64,000 bases of DNA, taken from NCBI GenBank assembly GCA_951802425.1, contig OX637797.1:2976001-3040000 (forward strand), written 5' to 3'. A program made the position numbers and the translations under genes. Shown here piece after piece: positions 45,836 to 56,888 of the stretch (positions are counted from its first letter, which is position 1; each line of letters begins with the position of its first letter). A model generated the notes under the pieces. That model saw nothing but the letters and a program-made list of their open reading frames with translations. It did no database searches and was not told the origin of the DNA. This DNA comes from Clavaria fumosa (Eukaryota; Basidiomycota; Agaricomycetes; Agaricales; Clavariaceae).

Positions 45836-48800
45836 ATAGACTGTACAGGAATCTTGACCTAAACGGCAAGTACACTCTGAAATACATCCCGATGGGTTTT
45901 ACTCAGAAAGAACAGATGAACTGAATGATGATGCTCTGTCCGATGGGGGCGAGGATACGATGACCTCGGAACAACAAAGTCAGCTTCCCCTCGCGCGATT
46001 TCTCGTGAGATGAGCTAAGTGAGTCTGAAACAGTGCAAATGAACCAAGGCCTGGCACACATCCGCGCCATTCTGGGCTTGGAAGAACAATCGGGACTTTC
46101 GGACGACGCGATTTGCAAAGCGCTATGGAATGCCTGGTTTGATGTTGAGAAGGCTATCGAATGGCTGATTGGTATGCTCGTGGCCTATCTCTCATAAACG
46201 TTTTCCCGAACGCGTCCCTAGAGGATCAACACCGGCAGGCAGTAGCAAGAGAACGCAAAGGTGAGCCCTGCAACTATTAATCTTTGTTCCTCATTCTTTC
46301 CCTTTCCACTGTATTTTGTTCGTCAATTCTACTTCTCCTCCCTTTCACCTCTTGGATGGATTGGCCCAAACAACCAGGTATGGTGATGAGAAGAAATTGC
46401 GCGTGCCTTCTTCTCTCTCGTCATTTCGCACTGAGTTGCCTGGTGAAGTTGGCTAAATATGTTCTATAGAAGTCATCCCTTCACCACCACCCCTCCATCC
46501 AACGGAAATTGAAGACGGGGGCGCGTCGTACCAGCTCCCTCATCCGTTGCTCCTGCACAATTCTGCCGATCCCGCCGAGCGACCCCACATACCCTTGATT
46601 CACCTCGCGCAACAAAGGCTCGCACAGCAAAACCAGTCGCCACTCGAGCAACAACGTCAGATATTACAACAGCGGCTCCAGCTTCAACAAGTGGAGCAGC
46701 CTGACTCAGACGACGACACCACGATCCACGCCCCTCCACACAATGGTCGCCTAAGCACCATCACTGAAATCACAGAGCGTACGGAGACCGTCCACCCCTC
46801 TGTGCACCGTTCTGTTGTTGTGCCACCAAATCCTAGCTTGTCCGACTCATCCTACGGCGAGTTGATTGGTACGTGCAATCGGAACATATCGAGCTTAAAT
46901 CTGAATGTACATGCAATGGCAGCACCGCCTAAGGCAAGTTTCCGGCATGACCCTAACGAGATCTTTCCTTCGCCTTCTGCGTCCGCCATTCGAGAGTTAT
47001 CAGACGACAATCTAGCGCCATCCCCTTGGAGTGATAGGTCCCGGACTTTACCACCGACACCTCCACAAGAGCAAGAACCGGCGCTGATTGCAGAAGAAGC
47101 GCCCGCACCTGCCCCCAGGAAGTCAAAGTTGTCGCTTCTCGCTAGCTCTCGAGCTTCAGGCCCCAGCAGAAGCTCCGCAGTAACCACTGAAGAGTCTGCC
47201 GTGACTTACCCACAACTGCGACCTGCCGCCCCGTCTGAACGCGAGTACGTTCGTTCAGCTGCATCTGACAACGACGAGTCTGTGCCTCCGTCTTCAACAT
47301 CCTCCACTTCATCCCATATCCGGCGAGCTATTGGTGTGGCTCTCACCCAGGAGTATCGTGACCAGGTGGCGATGGGCCAAGGATCTCGTGAGCACCGCCA
47401 GCCGCTCAACCAGGAATACTATGATCCCGTTTCTTCGCCCAAAGGCTCCCATTCAAATGTGTCTGCACTATCATCAAGCGGGTCTTTGACTCCTAGAGCG
47501 AAGCCTCTTCCTATCTTGCCACCAGAGACACAAGCGTCTATAGCGGACCGCCCCGAGCCATCTCCCGAGGCGCCGAATGCTCGTTCGGGGTCCAAATTGG
47601 CTTTGTTGGCGCAAGCGAAGGCACAGACGTACCAAGGTTCATGGATGCCTAAACCAAAACCGAAGTTGATGATGCCTGCCGGGTCGGCGCCTGGACTCGT
47701 TCTGCCCCCACCGCATACGGAATATGTCACCCCGATAGCCAACGGCCCCACCGCGACGGTAGCCATCACAACGTCCTACCAGTCGCTGCACAGCCTCGCC
47801 GTTGCGGGACGGAAGGCAGGGCCCCTCCATTCACCCGATCTGAGCTCTTCCTTCCCTGGTGAGCAGAAGAAAACCAAGTTAGCGATGAAAATCCAAAGGG
47901 CCCGAGGAAAGACGGACCGGGAAGCTATGCCTGAGGCAGAGCCCGAGCCTGACCTTTTCGCGTCCATGTTCTTACCCCAGCCGACTGGTCAGCGTGCGTT
48001 GCCTTCGGCATTCGCTTCCTTGCTCATCGATGACCCTCTGACAACCATCGAAGACAAGGGCAAACGTCGATCTAATGGTAGAAAAAAAGAGCCCAAGGTG
48101 CCCAAGGTGCCACCGCCGGAGGCAACAAGCGTGTCATCAAAAAAACCGTTGGGGCCTGTTGTCGATCCGTTCGCGTTTGATGTACCCAGTCCGGACGATG
48201 TCATATTTAACGCTCGCCGTGGCACGTCTCTTGCTGCGCAGTCAGAACGGAGCCCTCGTTCATCACGATCGTTCAAGTCCTCATCTCGAACAACCATGAC
48301 TTCTTTCCCTTCTTCATCCTGAATGTTTTATTTCAATCTACTTAATGCCTTTGATTCTGTTTTATGCTGGACTCATCATGCGAGGATACTGATTATTTAT
48401 AGCCGCGAAAGAACGAGAGAAGGCGCAGGTGGCGGCGCAGAAAAGGGTAGTACAGGCTCGTGCTGGGGCGTCAATTTCTGCCTCTACATCAAGAACAGCG
48501 TCCCCAGTTCCCTGGAAGGGCGGGAGGAAATCGGGCTTGGCGACGCCAACCACCGGGAAGTCAACTCCGATTGATCAAAAGCAAATGGATATATTAGGCT
48601 TGAACCTATACGACAAAGAGCAGGAACCGCAGCTTGAGGAGCCGCCAAAGATAACGATGGCGAGAGAAAAAATACTTGAAGAGGCGAGAAAGCGCTTAAA
48701 TGTTGTGGGTGAAAATGGAAGGAAGGGAGTCAGTCTGGTTGTCATAGGTGAACTATCCTCTTATCGTGTGATCTCGGACCTTACGTAGTCGCGCTGGGTA

Positions 48801-50471
48801 CCAGGACACGTCGACGCTGGGAAGTCGACGCTTATGGGGAGGTTGTTGTACGAATTGGGGCGAGTTGACGAGAAGACAAGAGTCTCAAACGAGCGAGGCA
48901 GCAGTAAGATTGGGAAAAGCAGCTTCAGTTGGGCATGGGAACTCGACGGCACTCAAGAAGAGCGAGAACGGCACGTCATGCTATTAATTGCTTGACGGGA
49001 CACACTGACGCCCATTCCACAGGGGAATCACGATGGACATTGCCCTGCAGTCATTATCAACGCCGCACCGGCAGGTCACAGTGTTGGACGCGCCAGGCCA
49101 CAAGGACTTCATTCCCAATATGATTTCCGGAGCTGCGCAAGCTGATTGCGCGCTGTTGGTTGTCGATGCGGGGAAGGGCGAGTTTGAAGCTGGATTCGAT
49201 CGCGGAGGTCAGACTCGCGAGCACATACTGCTGACTCGGAGCCTGGGCGTCTCACAAGTGATTGTCGCCGTCAACAAGTTAGACCAGGTCAGTTTTTCTA
49301 TGGCTTGGCTTGGGGTTGCCTCCGGTGTAGCTGTCATTTTTCGTATAGGCCGGATGGGCAAAGGAGCGTTACGACGAAATTTGCAGCCAGCTCAAGCCCT
49401 TTCTGGTGTCATCTGGATATCAACCTCAGAGGACGAAGTTCGTTCCCGTGGGAGCGTTGCTTGGAGTCAACTTGGTGAAGAGAGAGGAAGATGACGCGAA
49501 GCTTTTGGGCCAGTGGTACCACGGTCCTACCCTGGTCGAATTGTTGGGTTCGTCACTTGCTTTCGAACTTTCAAAGGCTTCAGCGCCCCGCTGAGATGTG
49601 TCCGGACACCTCAAAAGACGAATTATCGCCCCCGGCGCGTGACCCTGCTGCGCCGATGCGGCTACCCGTGTCGAACGTTTTCAGAGGACAGACGTCTGGC
49701 ATTGCGGTGGCCGGTCGGTTGTGTGGAGGCGTCGTGCAGGTCGGCGAAAGGTTGAGAATCCTGCCGGGAGACGAGAGTGCCATCGTGAAATGTATGTCTT
49801 CGGCTTCCTCGTCTTCTTTGCTCCTTCCGATCGCAAACCGCCCCACCCATTCGTTAAGCAATTGAAATCGAAGGGGAGGCTGTGCCATGGGCAGCGACCG
49901 GATCAAACGTTACCATCTACTTGGCTTCCGTGGACGCAGTCCACGTTGGGATTGGTTGTGTCTTATGCCCGCCAAACGAGCTTGTACCGCTCGCGACGAC
50001 GTTCACGGCGAGGATCATTGTGTTTGACATTCAATTCCCCATCGCACCTGGGACATCTGTGCGTTGGAATTTCGTGGCGTCGAAATCTTCAAAAGTCTGA
50101 GAAAAATCTTCAGATTGAGCTATTCCATCACTCAAAGGACGTCCCCGCCATCATTTCACGGCTGATCGCGACCCTGCACCGGGCGACTGGCGTCGTCATC
50201 AAACCAAAACCACGGTCAGTATTCGGCATTTGCCTGTTGATGAGGAATATTGTCTTGTTCACCGACTGTGCGCAGAGTGCTGACTAGGAACATGTCGGCG
50301 GAGGTAGAGATTACGCTCCGGGCGGGGAAGCTTCAGGTCCCTTCCGGAAGCGTCAAGCCCCTGCCGCTCGAGCCCTTCGCGACCAATAAGGAAATGGGAC
50401 GTGTCTTAATACGGAGAGCCGGGGAAACGATCGGGGCGGGAATTGTGCTAGAGATTCTCGCCGCAGTATAG
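45836..50471 (+). CDS. HBS1: HBS1, ribosome-rescue translational GTPase
   Basis: Hbs1 works with Dom34/Pelota to split ribosomes stalled on mRNA (no-go and non-stop decay). The start [13 protein letters not shown], followed by [13 protein letters not shown] and a helical segment [20 protein letters not shown], is the Hbs1 N-terminal domain. A disordered linker of roughly 600 residues follows (46547-48322), longer than I would expect from yeast Hbs1. The eEF1A-like part begins with GHVDAGKST across an intron, then [44 protein letters not shown] and [20 protein letters not shown]. The beta-barrel domains end with [20 protein letters not shown]. All G motifs are present. The TAG is at 50469-50471. 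Confidence 0.92.
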
Positions 50472-50668
50472 GAATCGCCGGATCCCACCTTTTTTTTTTC
50501 CGAGGAAGACAGATGCCAAAGAGGTTCTGCATTACGTTTCAGAATGACACACACAAAAGCCCCCATAGGATGTAGTGAATCATAATGTAGTATCGCAAGT
50601 CCGATCCGTAAAGACGAGGCGTAAGAAATTAAAATCTGGTGATAACCGATGTGGGGCCTCATTAGGCC

Positions 50669-51786
50669 TCATTTCCGTTGCTCCTGCTTTCCTTTCTCCT
50701 TGGCATGGCCATCATGATGCTGGTGGTCGAAGAGATGCTTAAGCTTCCCAAAGATGGAATGTCGCTTCTTCCGAGAAGACGTCGTGCCACCCTCCGCAGC
50801 TGCATTACCCTTGAGTGGTGCAAGCAAGCCTTTCTTGCCTTCGCATCTCGTGGACTTGTGCTGTGAACCCGTGTCTCCGTCCACGGGGAACTGTTGCGCC
50901 GACTTGGAGAGTGTACCGGGCGCCGAAGGCACAGGCGTCGCGACGAGTGTGGTGGGCGTTATAGGCGGTGAAGACGAGTTGTCCTCCGCCTTGGCGTGTG
51001 CGGGTGGATGCGGTGCTTGAGTAGCGCCAGGCTCGATAGCGGGTGATGAGGTGTGTTGAGCTTGTGTAGCGCCAGGCTCGATAGCGGGTGATGAGGTGTG
51101 TTGGGCTTGTGTGGGGGCAGCTGTCCCCGCTGTGGTGGTAGCGGGGGCGGGAACGGCTACTGCTGGTGCTTTCACTTCCGCTGGGGTGTCTTTCGAGGAC
51201 TGCGGGGGCAGCGCTGCGTCGCCATGCGGCTCCTCCTGGGTTTTGGGTGCTGTAGGCTCGGAAGGGGGCTCCTTGGGGCTTGCATTGATATCGGCTTTGC
51301 TACTGCTTACTTCGCCGCCTGTAGAATGCGGGTCACTTGCCAGTCCTGGTGTGGGGGCGGGTACTGCCGCGGGTGTGGGCGATGATAGACGGGGCGGGGC
51401 GTCATACACGTTATTAATGTTCCCCTGTGGATCATACCCGGTCGCATGAGCCGAGTCGGTCATCCATACGCCGTCGATGATCCACTTGTATTGCACACGG
51501 GTGCCCCACGGGATGCGCACGCGCGCGACGAAGCCCGCGGGCTCTTTCGTCGGGCGCATCGAGCACGACCACTGTAATTTGTGTGTGTGAGCCTTCCGTG
51601 AGAGCAAAGCAGGGAGATTTGGAAGGGGGACGCACGCCATCGAAGGTGCCGGTGAGAACCACGTCGGATGGGTCTAAACTGGACCTACTCAACTCGCCTT
51701 GGTCAGTTCTTCCGTCGCACGCACGAATCGGCGCTCTACAAATTAGGTACTGACCATGTGAAGACGGCTTCATGGAGGTCGGACAT
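50669..51786 (-). CDS. CBM48/AMPK-beta-like domain protein (CRP1/MDG1 type)
   Basis: The start MSDLHEAVFTW at 51786 joins an exon with SSLDPSDVVLTGTFDG, then WSCSMRPTKEPAGFVARVRI and PWGTRVQYKWIIDGVWM, ending DPQGNINNVYDAPP. This is the carbohydrate-binding module 48 fold seen in AMPK beta subunits and in yeast Crp1 and Mdg1. The remaining 250 residues are disordered, rich in Pro, Ala, Thr and Ser, with two copies of a 15-residue repeat, and end in a basic His-rich tail (KKRHSIFGKLKHLFDHQHHD). A role in glycogen or energy signalling is possible from the family only. It is convergent with HBS1. Confidence 0.8.
51021..51110 (-). repeat. 45-bp tandem repeat in the CBM48 gene
   Basis: Two near-identical units, 51021-51065 and 51066-51110, encode repeats of ATQAQHTSSPAIEPG in the disordered region. 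Confidence 0.92.
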
Positions 51787-52307
51787 GGTATCGTTGCTGT
51801 GTGGTTACGAGGGTTTTTTTCTGCGACGACAACGGCTTATCGCGCGGCGGAGTACGACTTTTCTCGCGCTCGCGCTTATCTTGCTGTCCTGTCACAGAGT
51901 GCCGCATATGCGCTATACCTTATCTGTTCCACCGCCGCTTTGCAATTCAGCTTGCTCGGCTCGATGGATGAGGTATTACCCAGTATGAAGCCAGAAGCCA
52001 GAAGAAAGTCGGATCAGCTATCATGATACAAGAAGCAGAGAGTAATATATCTGAAATTTGGATACAATAATGAAAGTTTATGGGATGTAATAATTGAAAG
52101 CAATAGAATCGATGTGCGTTGGTATTGGTGTGTGGAACGTCGTACAAGAATTTCAAAGCAAAGCACGAGGAGCAAAGAGCCGCATGCAGTAGGCGAGAGC
52201 CGCCTCATTGTTACCGGCTGCGCCGCACGACAAAAGAAGCAAAAGAAAATGCACCCATGACAAGGCGCGTGTGAACCTCATGGGCGCGTCCTTCCGAGGG
52301 CCCCCTA
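51787..52307. other. Intergenic region, nothing recognised
   Basis: This is the upstream region of the CBM48 gene and the 3' flank of the next minus-strand gene. Short frames only. Confidence 0.5.
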
Positions 52308-52988
52308 CTACTCTTCAGCGCTCGTCTGCGCGTGGCGAGCCAGTATCTCATCAAGGAGATCCCAATCAAGCGGACAGGGTCCCTCGTCCTCGGCGCCGCT
52401 GTCCTCATCGTCCCCGAGGAGCCGGATAGGGGTCGTGCACGTCGTTGGCGAGAGCATGGGGAATGGCGGCGGGACAGGCAAGCTGCGCAGCTTGCGCGCT
52501 GGCGCTAGTTCGTTTGGTGGGCGGCTGTCCGGGAAATTTATAGGCGATGGAAGTTGATGCGGAGGCGTCGACGCCGACAATGCCGCAGACGATCGCGAGG
52601 ATGATGACGATGAATACGAGAGCGAAGGGGAGGGCGAGGTGCGGCCGCCATCTGTAACTAGATTTGGCAGCTGAGGTGGTGGTGGTGCCACGGGTCTTTT
52701 CCGCGGACGGAGCGGTGGTATAGGCGCCTCCACAGCGGCGGGGGGCACTGGCAGACTGCGGCGTAATGGCACAGGTAGGGCGTCGGATTGTGAGGAAGAT
52801 TTTTTGTGTGAGTATGCTGGTGGTCGGCGGACACCGCTACGATGAGGATGTTGAGTCATAGGGATTATGTAGGGTCCAAGTGCGCTCGGGTAAAACGAAG
52901 CGGCGGACGACATGGAGGCAGGGCGGTCATGACAGAGCAATTCCTGGTCGTCGAGAGGGCGAGGTAGAGAACAACGGGAGTAGTGCAT
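52308..52988 (-). CDS. Ser/Pro-rich protein of unknown function
   Basis: This is a single open frame of 226 codons from the ATG at 52988. It begins MHYSRCSLPRPLDDQELLCH, has a short folded-looking start and then a proline-rich middle (PLPVPPAAVEAPIPPLRPRK and a run PPPPQLPN). A serine run YSSSSSSRSS follows, and the end is acidic with GDDEDSGAEDEGPCPLDWD followed by LLDEILARHA. I do not recognise the family. The proline clusters could be SH3 or WW ligands, but this is only a composition argument. The frame stays open upstream of the ATG, so a longer N-terminus cannot be excluded, although that part is AT-rich and unlike coding sequence. Divergent from the methyltransferase gene. Confidence 0.6.
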   Translation of the reverse strand: MHYSRCSLPRPLDDQELLCHDRPASMSSAASFYPSALGPYIIPMTQHPHRSGVRRPPAYSHKKSSSQSDALPVPLRRSLPVPPAAVEAPIPPLRPRKRPVAPPPPQLPNLVTDGGRTSPSPSLSYSSSSSSRSSAALSASTPPHQLPSPINFPDSRPPNELAPARKLRSLPVPPPFPMLSPTTCTTPIRLLGDDEDSGAEDEGPCPLDWDLLDEILARHAQTSAEE

Positions 52989-53283
52989 CGTTGTATACAG
53001 CGACGAGAAGGAGGAGAAAGGCAAGTGCAGGGAAGAACGAACAGCATTTTTGAACCTGGTTTTATAGTCGAAAAAGAGCGCGGAGAAAGGGAAAAGTAAA
53101 GTTTGTTGGCCTGATTTGGGAATTGATATTATATAATCATTTTTGATCGAAATCCAAAAAAGGAAACAGATCGCATCGCAAAAAAAGGACATTCTTTGCT
53201 TGCTGATCATCAGATGTCTACCATCCCCTTCGCGACTATGGACTATACTGTCAGCCGCAGCCCTGCTACCTGTCGTTTTGACA

Positions 53284-54577
53284 TGGCCGCGCTTCGTTTT
53301 CCTTTGAAATCCGGACAAATCGAGGAAGACCTGGGTATACGTCAGCTATGGCCGAACCCTGACACCGACGACGACGACGACAGCTCGGATCTTCAAGTTT
53401 ATCCTGGTAGCAACGCGCCCGGTAACATTCACAGCGGCGGCAGCTGCGACAGCATGGCCACAATAGCACGCGTATTCTGCATACCACATGCTCGGAGTCT
53501 CTCGCTGTCCCTCACGACTGACCCTTCCAAAGGCTGTGGCGGAGTGGCGTGGCCCGCAGGGGATGTGCGCCTTTCATACCTCGTCTAAAGCAACGGGCTC
53601 GTCTCATCTCGCTCTTGGCGCGTCGTGAACAACACCGCTCTTCTTCGAACCAGGTACTCGCGGCATACCTCGCTCACCGCGGTCGCACTTTTGTGGCGCA
53701 CAGAACGATCGTCGAGCTTGGGAGCGGCACCGGTCTCGTTGGCCTCGTCGCCGGCGCTCTTGGGTGCACCAGAGTCTATATCACGGACCAAACGTGCGTC
53801 CTGGCCCTGCCTCCCCCACAGCTGGTCTTGTGCAGTTGACATCTACTGATGCGAGATGCCACCTCGATCACTCGGCCTTCACACACGCAATCTGACACAT
53901 GCCCACATTTTACCCATGAAATCAAAGTCCCATGCTTGACATCATGCGTCAGAACGTGGCAGCGAACAAACTGCAAGGAAGCGTCTCAGTGCACGAGCTC
54001 AACTGGTTCGTTCCGTCACATCATCATCTCATCAAGCCAAGTGGCCAAGTGATTTTTATTCATCCCAAAAATCAAATGATCGTCGGTCAATCACTCGTAA
54101 GGGGTAACCCGATCCCGACGGGTGTCCCAGCCCCAGACCTTGTCCTCGCCGCCGACTGCGTCTATCTCGAACGTGCATTCGCACCCCTAGTACAGACCCT
54201 CGTCGATCTTACCCCAAGCACAACGGCAACAGTGCTGTTTTGCACCAAGAAGCGGCGCAAGGTGCTCTCCCCTGCGATTCCAGCCTCATGTCTTGCTGAG
54301 TTGATTTATGGGACTCATGTCATCGAATCGACATCATCTGCTTATCAAATCCTTGCCTTTGCATCCGGGCCGGTCACAAAATAGGCGGACAAGCGGTTCT
54401 TTTTGCTTTTGAAAAAGCGATTCACGTGGGCTCATGTGCGTTTCTCAAGTGTTCCGCACGCGACTCACTGACGCACAAACAATCACGCATAAGGTCGCGG
54501 ACGACCCAAACCGAGAGGTGTACGCGCGGGAGGGCATCTCCCTCCTCCAGTTTTCGAGACGCGCTCCCCGCGTGTGA
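53284..54577 (+). CDS. EFM6: Protein-lysine methyltransferase, EFM6/METTL21 family
   Basis: Family-16 seven-beta-strand methyltransferases of this group modify lysines on elongation factors or chaperones. The start MAALRFPLKSGQIEEDLGIR is chosen because relatives begin there; an ATG at 53214 is in frame. Exons give SLTTDPSKGCGGVAWPAGD, then VLAAYLAHRG, then IVELGSGTGLVGLVAGALG with the AdoMet-binding glycine motif, and VYITDQT. DIMRQNVAANKLQGSVSVHE, PDLVLAADCVYLERAFAPLV and LFCTKKRRK follow. ADKRFFLLLKKRFTWA and a last exon DDPNREVYAREGISLLQFSR complete it. The intron after ELNW restores WGNPIPTGVPAP. The substrate is not deducible from the sequence. Confidence 0.82.
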
Positions 54578-55218
54578 GGTATAGGACGCTGCGGGATCCG
54601 ACTCGGAGGGTGACAGAAGTTTGGGGAAGACGAGCTGCGCAAACTTCTGTAACAGGGAAGGAGCTGTGCCCACCTGAGAAGAAAGGCCCATGGTAGGATA
54701 CCCCTCCACTGGTAATGATGGGGATACACTGCCATCAGCCTTCCGAATGCGGCACTTGTGCGGTCCCGGTCAAGGGACACAACACCTGAACATCCTGAAC
54801 CGCAGCCGATTACACAGGCAGTACCTGCGAATGAAACCCAAACCCTCTTCCCTTTTGATGGGTTGATTTTGTGATCCCGCTGAGCTGAACAAGCCGAACC
54901 TGAATCCAGGAACTCATGATGGATGGAAATCGTCTTTTTTTTTTTTCCCCTCTTCACTATCAATGCCAGAAGAGAAGGTCAGAGACGCCACAAATGCGAA
55001 CAACAATTTGATGCGAACAACTTGTCAGAGAAGATATGTGAACATTGTTTGAGACGGCGTCGAAGCAGCAGCGACCAGCGAGTTGAGCGAAGTCAAGGAG
55101 TGGCTGTGTCGAATCCGATTCCTGGGAGGCTGAGCCCTGAACGCGTCACCCCCTCATCGGTGTAGTGTCGGTACAGTTTACACATCCACCTTGCCAGTTG
55201 CGCACAAAGCCTGTACGG
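54578..55218. other. Intergenic region, nothing recognised
   Basis: This lies between the methyltransferase and the proteasome gene. It holds a poly-T run at about 54936-54949. No gene, RNA or repeat is supported. Confidence 0.5.
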
Positions 55219-56435
55219 ATGGTCTGCACATCTACCCTCTGATACCGTCGAGACGCGTTTTCTGATCCAGCACCTCACACTTTGGACAGTTTCGCAACAC
55301 ATACGACTCCGACAACACCGTCTTCTCACCGCAGGGACGGCTTCATCAAGTCGAGTATGCGCTCGAGGCCGTCAAGCAAGGCTCGGCCGCCGTGGGACTA
55401 CGCTCGAAGACCCACTCCATTCTCCTCGCTCTGAAGGTAGATGTCTCTTATATTAATGTCGAATCCTACGATAGTCGACTGACCTCACACCTTCCAGCGA
55501 TCTACGGGCGAATTGGCCTCATACCAGCAGAAGGTGTTCCGCATTGACGAACATATTGGCGTCGCGATAGCTGGTCTGACGTCCGACGCTCGTGTCTTGA
55601 GGCACGCCATCTTGTCTGGCGACTTATTCCGCGTCCCGCGTTTCTGACTTTCGACGTTCTTCTAGCAACGCCATGCGGCAGAACGCAATGCACTCGCGCA
55701 TGTTATTCAAAAGGCCAATCCCTGTCAACCGCCTTGTATCTGTTATCGCCGACAGTGCGTGCTTTCATCCATTTTCCCCCGCGGTGGGCATGTAGCTGAA
55801 CAAGGGAAAATGACTCACAACGCAAATGCTCCTCTGCATGTATATCTCGTGGAGCAGAAGCTCAAGTGAACACGCAAGAGTATGGTCGCCGGCCATACGG
55901 TGTTGGTTTCCTGGTCATCGGTCAGGACCAGTCTGGACCGCATCTATACGAGTTCTCGCCATCTGGCAACTCGTATGAATATTACGCCATGTCGATCGGC
56001 GCACGGAGCCAGAGCGCCAAGACTTACCTAGAGAAGCATTTTGAGAGCTTCGCTGACTGTGCGCCGTTCTGCCTCACCAAATGCTTTCCCGTCTCACAAC
56101 GGAACCCCGGATTTCTCTTTTCAGGCAATCTGGAGGATCTCATCCGGCACGGGCTGCACGCACTGCGCGAGACGCTGCAGCAGGACAAGGAACTGACGGT
56201 GCACAACACGTCGATCGGGATCGTGGGACCCGCGTGTGCGCACGAGAAGACTAGTGGCTGGGCGTTCCGCATCCTGGAAGGGGAGGCCATCGACGTGTTC
56301 CTGCACATGATGCTCCCCAAGGAGGCCGTGCCGCCGCCGCCGCCTGCGCCTGCGCCTGCTTCAGAGTCCACGTCTGCACCCGCACCTGAAACTGGGGCTG
56401 GATCGGGTGATTCTGCGGCCATGTCGACAGATTAG
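55219..56435 (+). CDS. PRE5: 20S proteasome alpha subunit (PSMA1/Pre5, alpha-6)
   Basis: This is a component of the outer ring of the 20S proteasome. The ATG at 55219 appears to be an exon on its own, followed by intron GTCTGC...GGACAG and then [20 protein letters not shown]. The alpha signature and [20 protein letters not shown] follow, then [55 protein letters not shown] and [20 protein letters not shown]. Later comes [20 protein letters not shown], and the domain ends near [17 protein letters not shown]. The intron after VL uses a GC donor (AG|GCACGC). The C-terminal tail of about 35 residues is rich in Pro, Ala, Ser and Glu and longer than the family core requires. [20 protein letters not shown] identifies the PSMA1 type. 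Confidence 0.9.
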
Positions 56436-56888
56436 AACCATGCTTGTATTTGTTACGTGACTTCTGATGATGCGGGCACCTCCCTTGCCTCTTCAAAAAT
56501 CAAAGTCTGCAAACTGAATGTGTAATCCTCTTATTGGATGAGCATGGCTTGATTCTGCAACGAAGAGAGGAAGCTTTGTGTCTGATCTACTATATTTATT
56601 CTACTGAAGCCATAAGCCATTGAGTCGCTGAGGTCGTTGAGCAGAATGGCGAATCACGTGCTGCATCGCGTTGACCAAGGCAATTTTGCAACCGTCAAGG
56701 GCAACAGCAGGACGACATCGTAATTTAACCTACGTTGACGCTGTGCGCGTCATCGGCATATCCAGATCTCGACGAGTTCATTCCACGTCGCGGTACGTCG
56801 CAGCTTTATTGTATCTCTGCGATGGAAAAGGCCACGGAATGCTCAAGCAGCTTAACACCTTTCAGGATGCATTCGTGTGCCACTTTTG
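56436..56888. other. Intergenic region, nothing recognised
   Basis: This lies between two plus-strand genes. Frames at 56671-56889 are open but have no family resemblance. A 5' exon of the next gene could lie here. Confidence 0.4.
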
